Positions 1 to 8,361 of a stretch of DNA of 64,000 nucleotides are shown here, in pieces. Made by a program: the position numbers and the translations under genes. Location of the stretch: contig NZ_JAABOK010000009.1 of the NCBI RefSeq assembly GCF_009928525.1, forward strand, positions 248,001 through 312,000, in the 5' to 3' direction. Source of the stretch: Chitinophaga solisilvae. Lineage in GTDB: Bacteria; Bacteroidota; Bacteroidia; Chitinophagales; Chitinophagaceae. The first letter of the stretch is position 1, and the number at the start of each line of letters is the position of its first letter. The notes beneath the pieces were generated by a model. That model saw only the letters and a program-made list of their open reading frames with translations. It did not search any database and had not been told where the DNA came from.

Positions 1-965
1 CTGCGGACCTTCATACCACGGCTCTGATCTTTATACAGCCGCGTGGATAACAACCGGCCGCTGCCTTTTTCGAAATACAGCATGTCCACCACATTGGGTA
101 TGGAGGCAGCAGCATTTATCTTGCTAACGGTGACGGATATACTGTCTTTCTCCGGAAACTGTATGCTGACGGTCCCCGGATATGCCAACCGCCGGTTGGC
201 TCCGGCAAAAATATCTTCATAATAGTGTTCCCCGTTGGGCAACATCCTCACATCTGCCGGCGCTTTATTGGCGACGGGGGGCTTGCCGTCAAACAACAGA
301 AAAATCCCGTTGTTGAACCATTTGTAACTCCAGGTAAGCCCCGTCACCGCGATAATGAAAATCACCACATGTATATAAAAGCCACCTACTGCATGCAGGT
401 CCCAGGTAAACCGTTTTATATTGCCGCCCCGTTTGATCTGCAGGCGCTGTTTCAGCCCTTTCCATTTTTTAGGCCACCATAATACCAGCCCTGTCAGCAC
501 CAGCGAAAGGAAGATCAGGCAGCAGGCACCGGTGACGGCCTTGCCGGCTTCACCTGCCAGCAGGGTACGATGCAGCTGCAGCACCACCCGGAAAAACTGC
601 CTGTCTTCTGCACCGGTATATACTATCTGGCCGGTATAGGGATGTAAGGCTATCTGGTAAAATTCTCCTTTTTGCACTACCCGGCATAAAATCGTATGGC
701 CGGGAGCGTTCGTTTCCACTTCCATCCGGCGCAGCTGTCCGCCGGGCAGCGCAGCTTTCGCCCTGCGGATGATACTGTCCAACGGCAGCCGTTGCTGTCC
801 GGACTTATAGCTTACAAAATAGGTATCCCGCCGGAACGTTTCATCCAGCTCTTTTTCAAATACCAGCAGCGCGCCGGTAAGCGCCACCACAAAAACAACC
901 AGGCCGGAACCAAGTCCCAGCCATAAATGCAGTTGTCCGGTTATCTTTTTAAATACCCTTTTCAT
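1..965 (-). CDS. PepSY-associated TM helix protein (partial, C-terminus beyond window)
   Basis: Translating the minus strand from the ATG at 963-965 gives an open frame that runs off the left edge (about 321 codons). It opens with a short basic stretch and a membrane segment (LHLWLGLGSGLVVFVVALTG). A periplasmic PepSY-like part follows, then a second membrane segment and a WWPKKWKGLK motif, and then a conserved HAVGGFYIHVVIFIIAVTGL helix. This is the layout of PepSY-associated TM proteins, often annotated as iron-uptake or sulfite-reductase-like membrane proteins. In siderophore loci they are thought to act in the inner membrane, possibly in ferric-siderophore reduction; that role is inference. 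The gene begins 11 nt after the stop of the TonB siderophore receptor, so the two are probably one operon. Confidence 0.85.
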   Translation of the reverse strand, partial: MKRVFKKITGQLHLWLGLGSGLVVFVVALTGALLVFEKELDETFRRDTYFVSYKSGQQRLPLDSIIRRAKAALPGGQLRRMEVETNAPGHTILCRVVQKGEFYQIALHPYTGQIVYTGAEDRQFFRVVLQLHRTLLAGEAGKAVTGACCLIFLSLVLTGLVLWWPKKWKGLKQRLQIKRGGNIKRFTWDLHAVGGFYIHVVIFIIAVTGLTWSYKWFNNGIFLLFDGKPPVANKAPADVRMLPNGEHYYEDIFAGANRRLAYPGTVSIQFPEKDSISVTVSKINAAASIPNVVDMLYFEKGSGRLLSTRLYKDQSRGMKVR

Positions 966-976
966 AAAATCCGTTA

Positions 977-3421
977 TCAGAACATGTAGGATACGGAAGA
1001 CATCCAGTTGCGCGGCGCTCCGGGAAACAGCCGGAGGTAATCGTAACCGCCCACCCAGTAGGTTTTGTTGAGAATATTGTTCAGGTTGAATTGCAGCTGG
1101 AACTTATCTATCCTGTAATACAATGCGGCATTGACTACCTGATAGGCCGGCAGTGTCTGTACATCATTGCCGTCTACATTCCGTTCGGTCACGAAGTTGC
1201 TGCCGGCGCCAATGCCCAGCCCTTTGAGCTTGCCGCTGCCGATGCTGTATTTGGTCCAGATGCTGCCCTGGTGCTTAGGCGCACCGGGGCTCTGCCGCCC
1301 GATCTCTTTAGCTACCGGGCTTTCGGCAATGGCTGATTCGTTATAGGCATAGGCGGCGGTAATAAACCAGTGGGGCGTAACCTGTCCTTTAACATCTACC
1401 TCGGCGCCTTTGGATTCCACCCGGCCTACCTGCCGCATCAGATCGGGATTGCCGGCATCGCCGGATTTGTACAGCACATTTTTCAGCTGAATACGATACG
1501 CGGATACGGTCACGGATAAACGATCTCCAAACCAGTCACTTTTAGCGCCCGCTTCCACGAGGTTACTCTGCAATGGACTGAAAGGCCCGCCGGCATTAGG
1601 ATTGTTAATGATGGAAGCTGTCTGCGGATTGTATCCTTCGGTATACGTACCATAAAGATTGATATGCCTGTTCAGCGTATATACCAACCCGATTCTCGGC
1701 AGCAATACATCCTGGGATACATGTTGTTCTGCCTTTTTGGTGTAATTCAGAAAATCAGTGTAACGGTCGTAACGCAGTCCCAGCAAAGCCTGGAAGCGGC
1801 CAAGCGTCAGCTGGTCCTGCACATAAATGCCCTGTGTGTTATAGAAGGTAGCGTCGTAGTTGCTTTTGCTGTAAAAGTATTTGCTCATATCAAAAAGCTG
1901 GTAAGGGCTTTCTGAGGTAAGGTCAAAGTGCGGCACATTAGGTACCGGCCGCTTGATGCCATTCACGGTTTCATAGAGGAACCTGCCGGGCATATCTTTA
2001 TTATAGGCTCCCGCGCCGGTATTGGTATTGTTGCGGTAGCCGTTGGCAACGGATTGCGCTGCACCCCAGGGCATTTTGTTCTGTGCATAATCGAAGCCGG
2101 CTACTATCTTATGTGCTATCGCACCGGTGCTGACATCGAAATTGAAATAGGCAGATACGTTATCGGAAAATACTTTACGCTTGCGTATCAGCACCTGCAT
2201 TTCCACCAGCGTGCTCAGTTCCCTGCCGGCGCTGTCTTTCGCATAGCCGTTGGCTGTGCGGTGTTCCAGCAGATCTTCATCCCATATGGTTTTCAGATAG
2301 GCGAAGTTAAACTGTATATGTTTGTTGAACTGATGACTGAAAGAAGTAGTAATCATGATATTGTCTTCATTCAGGTAGTCGTTCGCGGCATTCAGACTTT
2401 TGGAAACAGGCACGGAATAAATATCATTGTTGCCGTAAACGGCCTGCCCGCGGTCCAGGCGGCTCATACTGCGGTTATACACCACATCCAGGTTTACACG
2501 CGTATGCGCTCCGGGAAGAAAGGAAAACGACGGAGCGATAATAAAGTTCTTATCAAACTGCAGGTCCCGGAAGCTCTGGGCATTTTCATACCCCAGGTTC
2601 AGACGGTACAGCAGAGAGCGGGACTCATTCATCGGGCCGGTGAAATCTGCAAATCCCCTGAAGGTATTAAAGCTGCCGGTGCTGAAACTGAGACTTTGCC
2701 TTTTTTCGGTCAGCGGCTTTTTGGTGACCCTGTTAATGATACCGCCGGGAGAGCTGTTGCCGAACAGCGCTGATGCCGGCCCTTTGATGACCTCCACCCG
2801 CTCCAGGTAGTTGGTCAGCGGCTGTTTCCAGAAGCCGGTGATGGTACGCAGCCCGTTCAGCAGCTGCACCTGGCCGTTGTTCTGGGTACGGAAACCTCGG
2901 ATCATAAAATCATCATAAGTGGTATACTGACTGACACCACTCATGTTTTTTACTACTTCGCCCACACGCAGCGCCTGCTGGTCCTGCATCAGCTCTTTGG
3001 TTACATAACTGATGGACTGCGGCACATCCTTGAGTGCCGTAGCCGTTTTAGTGCCTATAAATGAATTGGTATTTTTATATCCTGTTTCTTTTCTGCCGAT
3101 GATTTCGACATGTTGCAACTGCTCCGCGGAAGACGCCAGGGCTACCTGCAACACACGGGTTTCCCCTGCTTTTACATGCAAGGTGCGCACCGCCGGCTCA
3201 TAGCCAATAAAGGAGAAATGAAGCGTATACTTTCCCGGAGTGAGATCTGTAAAAATGAATTCGCCCTTATCGCTGGTAATCTCTGTTCTACCATTCGTCA
3301 GCATCACACTGGCGCCGGGTACCAGGTTGCCTTCCGGATCAGTTACCTGTCCTTTTATGATAGTCTGTGCATAGGAATTTGTCAGGAAGAAAGCCAGCAA
3401 GGCCGTTATAATGAAGCGCAT
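977..3421 (-). CDS. TonB-dependent siderophore receptor
   Basis: An 814-residue outer-membrane receptor. I start at the ATG at 3419-3421 because it opens a clean signal peptide (MRFIITALLAFFLTNSYAQ). The frame stays open 12 codons further, but those residues do not suit an export signal. After the signal peptide comes a carboxypeptidase-regulatory-like beta-sandwich (about residues 20-105, beginning IIKGQVTDPEGN), common in Bacteroidota receptors. The TonB plug follows (about 125-240; motifs KDVPQSISYV, DDFMIRGF, VIKGPASALFG, PGGIINRVTKKP) and then a 22-strand-type barrel ending NWMSSVSYMF with the usual terminal phenylalanine. The plug motifs are those of FhuA/FcuA/FhuE-type ferric-siderophore receptors, and the downstream PepSY gene supports an iron role. 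The ligand cannot be read from sequence. No Fur box was identified. Confidence 0.9.
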   Translation of the reverse strand: MRFIITALLAFFLTNSYAQTIIKGQVTDPEGNLVPGASVMLTNGRTEITSDKGEFIFTDLTPGKYTLHFSFIGYEPAVRTLHVKAGETRVLQVALASSAEQLQHVEIIGRKETGYKNTNSFIGTKTATALKDVPQSISYVTKELMQDQQALRVGEVVKNMSGVSQYTTYDDFMIRGFRTQNNGQVQLLNGLRTITGFWKQPLTNYLERVEVIKGPASALFGNSSPGGIINRVTKKPLTEKRQSLSFSTGSFNTFRGFADFTGPMNESRSLLYRLNLGYENAQSFRDLQFDKNFIIAPSFSFLPGAHTRVNLDVVYNRSMSRLDRGQAVYGNNDIYSVPVSKSLNAANDYLNEDNIMITTSFSHQFNKHIQFNFAYLKTIWDEDLLEHRTANGYAKDSAGRELSTLVEMQVLIRKRKVFSDNVSAYFNFDVSTGAIAHKIVAGFDYAQNKMPWGAAQSVANGYRNNTNTGAGAYNKDMPGRFLYETVNGIKRPVPNVPHFDLTSESPYQLFDMSKYFYSKSNYDATFYNTQGIYVQDQLTLGRFQALLGLRYDRYTDFLNYTKKAEQHVSQDVLLPRIGLVYTLNRHINLYGTYTEGYNPQTASIINNPNAGGPFSPLQSNLVEAGAKSDWFGDRLSVTVSAYRIQLKNVLYKSGDAGNPDLMRQVGRVESKGAEVDVKGQVTPHWFITAAYAYNESAIAESPVAKEIGRQSPGAPKHQGSIWTKYSIGSGKLKGLGIGAGSNFVTERNVDGNDVQTLPAYQVVNAALYYRIDKFQLQFNLNNILNKTYWVGGYDYLRLFPGAPRNWMSSVSYMF

Positions 3422-3525
3422 AGTAGTGCAGACAGTGATTTGGTTACTGCAAAGCAATAAAACCGCAGGCTGCCATTATACGCTATTCGGGAAATGTTTT
3501 TACGCAAAACGGAAATATGAGGGGG

Positions 3526-3690
3526 AATTAATTGCGAATTACGAATTGCGAATTACGAATGTAAAGGCGAAGATCAAAACGAAAATCAAAACGAAGATTA
3601 ATGATGATATTTAATAATTATCCCTGATAATCTTCGTTTTGATCTTCGCCTTTACATTCGTAATTCGTAATTCGCAATTCGTAATTAATT
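3526..3690. repeat. Long inverted repeat A (3'-end hairpin family)
   Basis: The left arm is 3526-3600, the loop 3601-3627 and the right arm 3628-3690. Both arms begin with four tandem copies of a 7-bp unit AATTRCG (R = A or G), then share GTAAAGGCGAAGATC and end in ACGAAGATTA. The left arm carries an extra 12 nt, an apparent duplication of the AAAATCAAAACG block. A/G differences between heptamers would give G-U pairs in RNA. The stop codon of the alpha/beta hydrolase on the minus strand (3685-3687) lies inside the outer edge of the element. It probably ends that transcript before the siderophore receptor. Confidence 0.9.
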
Positions 3691-4509
3691 TAAAAAGCTT
3701 TCCACCAATGGCACTACCGCAAAATCTCCTTTATGCGCAGGAGAGAGAGTAAGTAATTCACCGAGGTATTCACCGTGGCCGCCGGGAAGTATCATGAGGC
3801 GGGAGCCGGGTATCTGGCGGAACATTTCCACGGCATGTTCGGGGGTGATAACATCATGATCGCCGCAAAGGATCAGGGTGGGAGCTTTGATGTTTTTGAT
3901 ATCGGTTTCTTTCATGTCCTGGAAATGCTGCATCCGGTGCAGGTCGCGGTCATGGCTGGCGCGAAGGGCTTCCTGGCTGGGATTTACTTTCAGGAACGCA
4001 TCTTTCAGGGGCTGAGGCATACCTTCGAAGGAGCCTTTGGCGAGAAAGTCCCATAGCCAGGGGTAGGCGCCGGCCTTTTTGTAGAAGGCGGAGGCTACAA
4101 TTATCCTGTTGACCACTTCGGGATGGCGGATAGCTACCTGCAGGGTGGTCTGCCCGCCATTACTGAAGCCGAATATATCAGCTTTAGGTATATGCAGGTA
4201 TTGGAGCAGGGCGGCAATATCATCGGCATCCTGTTCAAAGCTGAAGGGCCGGTCAATATCTGCGGTACGGCCATGCGCCTGCATTTCCACTGCTATTACC
4301 TGATGATGCTGCGCCAGCTGCGGAATAATTCTGCCCCAGGTAACATCGATGGTGGAACCTCCGCCGTGTATCAGTACCAGCGGAGCGCCCTTGCCATATA
4401 TTTCATAATACATTTTCAGACCGTTGACCGGCGCATAATTTCCTTTGTTTTGTGACATGGCTGCTGTTGTTAGGATGATGAACAGGAAGCATGTAATCTG
4501 TTGCTTCAT
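3685..4509 (-). CDS. Secreted alpha/beta hydrolase
   Basis: A 274-residue alpha/beta-hydrolase-fold protein. The start is set at the ATG at 4507-4509, which gives a signal peptide (MKQQITCFLFIILTTAAMSQ); an upstream ATG 22 codons earlier lacks this. Visible motifs are the oxyanion region LVLIHGGGSTID, the nucleophile elbow GFSNGGQT (Gly-X-Ser-X-Gly), a late acid in CGDHDVITP and the catalytic histidine in PGGHGEY. The catalytic triad is therefore complete. The sequence resembles the broad esterase / haloperoxidase-like group, so the substrate is unknown. It follows a SnoaL-like gene on the same strand, with about 95 nt between them. The stop codon is supplied by the edge of inverted repeat A. 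Confidence 0.85.
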   Translation of the reverse strand: MKQQITCFLFIILTTAAMSQNKGNYAPVNGLKMYYEIYGKGAPLVLIHGGGSTIDVTWGRIIPQLAQHHQVIAVEMQAHGRTADIDRPFSFEQDADDIAALLQYLHIPKADIFGFSNGGQTTLQVAIRHPEVVNRIIVASAFYKKAGAYPWLWDFLAKGSFEGMPQPLKDAFLKVNPSQEALRASHDRDLHRMQHFQDMKETDIKNIKAPTLILCGDHDVITPEHAVEMFRQIPGSRLMILPGGHGEYLGELLTLSPAHKGDFAVVPLVESFLN

Positions 4510-4604
4510 GAATAGTAATTTACTTTCATAAAGGTAGGGCGATAGAGATACCGGTAAAATGGTACGTTGCGACAAATAAGGGGATAATTGCGAACAACGG
4601 TCGC

Positions 4605-4970
4605 CTATCCGTGATATACTCTCGACGCTATGATGCTGCCGTCGCGGATCTCCAGCACTTCAGCCACCAGCATGTCCGCCTCCCCCGAAACCTGCCGGGT
4701 ATACTCCATGAATACCCGCTGTCCGTTAGCTGTCAGGGTATTGATTTTATAATGAAGGGTAGGCAGCCGGTCAAAGGCGTCCTGCCACCAGCTGCGCAGG
4801 GCAGGCTTTCCGGTAACCAGTCCGTTGGTAGCAGGAAGCCGCAGCTTCAGCTTGGGACTGTAATGCTCCGCATTTTCATGATACAGCGAAAGGAGCTGCT
4901 CCAGGTTACGTTGATTAAAAGCGTCCAGCCATCGTTGTGCAATCTGCTCCAGGTTTTCGTTTGCAGCCAT
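4605..4970 (-). CDS. SnoaL / NTF2-like protein
   Basis: A 121-residue protein with the length and pattern of the NTF2-like superfamily (SnoaL-like polyketide-cyclase group). It has an N-terminal helix (EQIAQRWLDAFNQRNLEQLLSLY) followed by a curved sheet including YHENAEHYSP, GKPALRSWWQDAF, HYKINTLTANGQRVFMEYTR and VAEVLEIRDGSIIASRVYHG. No signal peptide is present, so it should be cytoplasmic. Members are small enzymes or ligand-binding proteins of very diverse function, and no catalytic residues can be assigned with confidence. It lies between the amidohydrolase and the secreted alpha/beta hydrolase, all on the minus strand, but inverted repeat B separates it from the amidohydrolase. Confidence 0.8.
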   Translation of the reverse strand: MAANENLEQIAQRWLDAFNQRNLEQLLSLYHENAEHYSPKLKLRLPATNGLVTGKPALRSWWQDAFDRLPTLHYKINTLTANGQRVFMEYTRQVSGEADMLVAEVLEIRDGSIIASRVYHG

Positions 4971-4996
4971 AAAAGTAGTTTGGTGTAAGTTAGTGA

Positions 4997-5220
4997 AATT
5001 ACGAATTGCGAATTACGAATTACGAATGATGAGCGAAGACCGGTTTATTTTTTTATTTAGTTATTTGAGATTTATATAAAAGCGAAGAACTGAGCGATTG
5101 TACTTTAAAAAACCGCTCAGTTCTTCGCTTTTATATAAATCTCAAATAACTAAATAAAAAAATAAACCGGTCTTCGCTCATCATTCGTAATTCGCAATTC
5201 GTAATTCGCAATTCGTAATT
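4997..5220. repeat. Long inverted repeat B (3'-end hairpin family)
   Basis: This is the longest of the family, with left arm 4997-5096, loop 5097-5113 and right arm 5114-5220. The inner 71 nt of the two arms match perfectly (from ATGATGAGCGAAGACCGG to AAGCGAAGAACTGAGCG). The outer part is tandem AATTRCG heptamers: four copies on the left and five on the right, which accounts exactly for the 7-nt difference in arm length. The inner part also holds the TTATTTGAGATTT block seen in inverted repeat D. The element starts 3 nt after the amidohydrolase stop codon in the direction of its transcription. Confidence 0.93.
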
Positions 5221-5223
5221 CCC

Positions 5224-6519
5224 CTACTTACCCGTCACATTCTTATACACAACTCCGTCTTTCATCACAAAGCTCACTTTGCTGGTTACCTGGATATCCT
5301 GCAGCGGATCGCCGTCTACGGCTACGATGTCTGCCAGTTTGCCGGCGGTGATGCTGCCCAGTTTGTCTTTCATGCCGAGGAGGTCGGCAGCGTGAATGGT
5401 GGCGGATTTGATGGCCTCCATAGGAGGCATGCCTGCTTCTACCATGTAGGTAAATTCTATCCAGTTTTTACCGTGCGCATATACGGAGGCATCGGTGCCG
5501 AAGGCTATTCTGACGCCCGCCTTATATGCTCTGGCAAAGGTACCCTGTATTTTAGGGCCAATGGTTTCTGCCTTGGGTTGCACAATAGCCGGAAAGAAGC
5601 CGGGGATCCTGGCGGAATCAGCTACAGAGCGCCCGGCGGTGATGGTAGGCACATACCAGGTGCCATATTTTTTAGCGAGCGATATACACTGGTCATCCAT
5701 ATAGGTGCCATGTTCAATGGAGGTAACGCCAGCACGGATAGCGCGTTTGATACCCTCGGTCCCATGTGCGTGCGCGGCTACACGAAAACCATAGTCTTTC
5801 GCGGTTTCCACGATCGTTTTCAGCTCTTCTTCTGTAAACTGCGGGGCGCTGCCATCTTTCGCCGGACTCAGTACACCGCCGGTAGCCGTTACTTTAATCA
5901 GGTCAGAGCCGTATTTATAGGCCTGCCGTACAGCTTTACGGCATTCATCCACACTGTTGGTAACTCCCTGTTTGGTACCGGGGTCGCCCATGAGGTCTTT
6001 GCGGAAACTGTTGGTCGGATCTCCATGTCCGCCGGTGGCGGAAATGGGCGTGCCGGCAGTGAATACCCGCGGACCTTTTACCAGCCCTTTGTTAATAGCA
6101 TTGCGAAGGGAAATGTTCACGCCGTCAGTACTTCCCAGGTCACGGACAGTAGTGAAGCCGGCCATCAGGGTACGTTCGGCATAGCCTACACTTTGAAAGG
6201 CGTAATCTGCGGGGTTTTTGGTGAACTCGTCTGCATAGGAGCTTTTGCTCATCTCGCTGACCATATGCACATGCATATCCATCCAGCCAGGGGTAACGGT
6301 CTGCCGGCTCAGGTCAATAATCTGGTCCTGCGGAGAACCATTTACAAAGCCATCTTTTATCTCACTGATTTTATTTCCGGAGATGATGACCGACACTTTT
6401 TTCCTCGCCGTATTGCTGATGCCGTCAATAAGTGCGCCACAGTGCAGAATGGTGGATTGCGCATAGGTGATGCTGATACCAAGCGTCAGCAGCGCTGTTA
6501 ACAGAGGTGATTTCATCAT
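5224..6519 (-). CDS. Secreted amidohydrolase (imidazolonepropionase/prolidase-like)
   Basis: A 431-residue metal-dependent amidohydrolase. Two adjacent ATGs (6514-6516 and 6517-6519) open a signal peptide (MKSPLLTALLTLGISITYAQ); the longer one is given. The metal-site motifs are all present: HVHM after the TPGWMDM strand, VAAHAHG, SIEHGTYMD and FGTDASVYAHG, with a conserved lysine region SDLIKVTATGGV. This places it with Xaa-Pro dipeptidase / imidazolonepropionase-like members of the superfamily, which hydrolyse C-N bonds in dipeptides or cyclic amides. It is probably periplasmic or surface-exposed. It lies about 80 nt after the LytTR regulator on the same strand and ends at inverted repeat B. 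The exact substrate is unknown. Confidence 0.88.
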   Translation of the reverse strand: MMKSPLLTALLTLGISITYAQSTILHCGALIDGISNTARKKVSVIISGNKISEIKDGFVNGSPQDQIIDLSRQTVTPGWMDMHVHMVSEMSKSSYADEFTKNPADYAFQSVGYAERTLMAGFTTVRDLGSTDGVNISLRNAINKGLVKGPRVFTAGTPISATGGHGDPTNSFRKDLMGDPGTKQGVTNSVDECRKAVRQAYKYGSDLIKVTATGGVLSPAKDGSAPQFTEEELKTIVETAKDYGFRVAAHAHGTEGIKRAIRAGVTSIEHGTYMDDQCISLAKKYGTWYVPTITAGRSVADSARIPGFFPAIVQPKAETIGPKIQGTFARAYKAGVRIAFGTDASVYAHGKNWIEFTYMVEAGMPPMEAIKSATIHAADLLGMKDKLGSITAGKLADIVAVDGDPLQDIQVTSKVSFVMKDGVVYKNVTGK

Positions 6520-6601
6520 CGGAAGTAACGATTTGGAATTTGGGCAAACATCCACTGCTGCACAGTTGCAGCAATGGTGAATCATCTTCTAATTTACGTA
6601 A

Positions 6602-7315
6602 TTATTTCTTCAGCACCCTGTTGCTGACAATCTTTTCCAGTACTTCTTCCTTCTGATATTTACTCACCGGAATCTCGTATTTTCCTACATGAAGGATGTT
6701 GCCTTCTATGGCGCTGACATGTGGAATGCTGACCAGGTAAGACTTATGCGGCTGTACAAATATGCGGGAGGGTAACATCTCCTGCACCGACTTCAGCGTG
6801 GCATGCGTTACGATTTTCCTGTCTGCCGTATAAATGGCTACATAGTTTTCCAGTGCCTCTGCAAAAAGAATATCCTGGAATAAAACCTTTTCCAGTTTAT
6901 TACCGGTTCTGATAAAGCAGAACTGTGCTGCATCAACCTCCTGGGCAGAGAAGAAATCATAGGCCTTGTTCGCTGCCTTTAAAAAACGTTCAAATGGAAT
7001 CGGCTTAACCAGATAGTCCAGCACATCCAGCTCAAACCCTTGCAGGGCATAACGTTCATATGCCGTGGTGAATATTACCCTGGGCGGATTCGGAAAGTTT
7101 TTCAGAAATTCTATACCGCTGATATAAGGCATTTCTATATCGAGAAACAGGAGGTCTACCGGTTGTTCTTTCAGCACAGTATTGAGTTGCAGAGCGTCTT
7201 CGCAGACAGCCACCACATCCAGAAAACCCGTCTGTTTCGCATATCCCAGCAGGCCTTGGCCGGCCAGCGGTTCATCATCGGTTATAACACAGCGTATGAT
7301 CCTTTTCTCTTTCAT
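6602..7315 (-). CDS. LytTR-family response regulator
   Basis: A 237-residue response regulator. The receiver domain (about 5-125) has the acidic pair D13/D14, the phosphoacceptor D59 in LLFLDIEMP, the switch threonine in FTTAYERYA and the conserved lysine K104 in YLVKPIPF. A LytTR DNA-binding domain fills the rest (about 135-232; FIRTGNKLEKV, ILFAEALENYV, PHKSYLVSI, IPVSKYQKEEV). It overlaps the kinase gene by 4 nt (ATGA), so the pair is co-transcribed and translationally coupled. It presumably activates or represses promoters carrying direct repeats. The TGTTCA repeats upstream of the neighbouring acyltransferase genes are a candidate target, but that is only inference. Confidence 0.93.
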   Translation of the reverse strand: MKEKRIIRCVITDDEPLAGQGLLGYAKQTGFLDVVAVCEDALQLNTVLKEQPVDLLFLDIEMPYISGIEFLKNFPNPPRVIFTTAYERYALQGFELDVLDYLVKPIPFERFLKAANKAYDFFSAQEVDAAQFCFIRTGNKLEKVLFQDILFAEALENYVAIYTADRKIVTHATLKSVQEMLPSRIFVQPHKSYLVSIPHVSAIEGNILHVGKYEIPVSKYQKEEVLEKIVSNRVLKK

Positions 7316-8337
7316 GATAGCGTAAGTTTTAATGCAGCACAGAAGGTGTCTTCCTGTATACCAGTTGTGAACACGTGTTTGCCAGGATATAACAATGCCA
7401 GTCTTCTTTGCAGGTTCTCCAGTCCGATGCCGCCTTCCCGCAGGGCCGCAAACGGAACCGGCATGGAGTTTTCCACGCAGAAATAAATACTGTCATCCTG
7501 CTTTTTCATTTGTATGCTGATACGGAATTTGCCGCCTGCATATTTAAAGGCATTTTCTACCAGCGGCAGAAAAAGCAGCGGATATACCTGCTCCCCGTTG
7601 AAGCTCTTGTCAATGTCTACCTGCAGTTGCAACCTGGCGGAAGACCGCACCTGCTGCAGGTCTATAAAATGCTGCAGGTAATTGATTTCACTGCGGATAC
7701 TGACCATCTGCTGCTGGTCATACAGCTGGTAGCGCAGCAGCTCCGAAAATTTTTCCACCGTCTTTTTCGCCCCCCTTACATCAGTGTCCATCTGGAAGTA
7801 GATGGTGTTGAGGGCGTTGAACAGAAAATGCGGATGGTACTGGGCTTTGAGAAATTTCAGTTCTGTCTGCAGCTGATCGTTCGTTATTTTCTCCAGCTGC
7901 AGCTGATTGCTGATATATGCCTGCAGGAAGGTGTTGCTGCGCTTGATGCCATAATAGATAAAGGAATACAGCAGTGTGACGATATTGATATCGATGACGT
8001 CGAACACCTGCAGCCCGTTATCCGTCACGGCCGCCATGGGTACCATCAGGGTGTTTTGTATCAGCGTATTCACCAGGAATACATACAGCAGTTCCCGGAA
8101 AACGCGGCGGTAGGAGAAGCTGGGCGCATATTGTTTATCAAACCGGCTGAACAGACGGTTATAGGCCCACAGGCACAGGTATCCCATCAGGATGCTGCAG
8201 CTGATTTCGATGATGTTGGTAGCGGCCGGGCGGCGCCAGAATTCGTTGCCCGACCAGCTGTCTACCAGCAGGCGGATGGTAAAGTAGACCAGCAGTCCAT
8301 ACAATCCGGGAAAAATATATTTATGGAATATTTTCAT
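7312..8337 (-). CDS. LytS/YehU-type sensor histidine kinase
   Basis: A 341-residue membrane kinase. The N-terminal 130 or so residues hold about four membrane segments with no periplasmic sensor domain. A short coiled helix (QLQLEKITNDQLQTELKFLK) then leads to the His_kinase motif HPHFLFNALN, whose phosphoacceptor is expected at H170. The ATP-binding part shows the N-box PLVENAFKYA and a short G-box (GGIGLENLQRRL). This matches the Bacteroidota LytS-like family, which pairs with LytTR regulators. It starts 24 nt after the stop of the upstream acyltransferase gene, so acyltransferase, kinase and regulator probably form one operon. The signal sensed is unknown. Confidence 0.92.
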   Translation of the reverse strand: MKIFHKYIFPGLYGLLVYFTIRLLVDSWSGNEFWRRPAATNIIEISCSILMGYLCLWAYNRLFSRFDKQYAPSFSYRRVFRELLYVFLVNTLIQNTLMVPMAAVTDNGLQVFDVIDINIVTLLYSFIYYGIKRSNTFLQAYISNQLQLEKITNDQLQTELKFLKAQYHPHFLFNALNTIYFQMDTDVRGAKKTVEKFSELLRYQLYDQQQMVSIRSEINYLQHFIDLQQVRSSARLQLQVDIDKSFNGEQVYPLLFLPLVENAFKYAGGKFRISIQMKKQDDSIYFCVENSMPVPFAALREGGIGLENLQRRLALLYPGKHVFTTGIQEDTFCAALKLTLS

Positions 8338-8361
8338 GACGCAATGGTAAGATACAATTTA

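Noticed and set aside
1928..2773. 281-codon open frame antisense to the siderophore receptor
   Set aside because: Shadow of the receptor barrel; no motifs.
3526..5220. CRISPR array suggested by AATTACG repeats
   Set aside because: The 7-bp units are tandem without spacers and arranged as inverted arms; no cas genes are present.
5392..6501. 369-codon open frame antisense to the amidohydrolase gene
   Set aside because: Entirely opposite a gene with a full set of metal-binding motifs; composition is that of a shadow frame.
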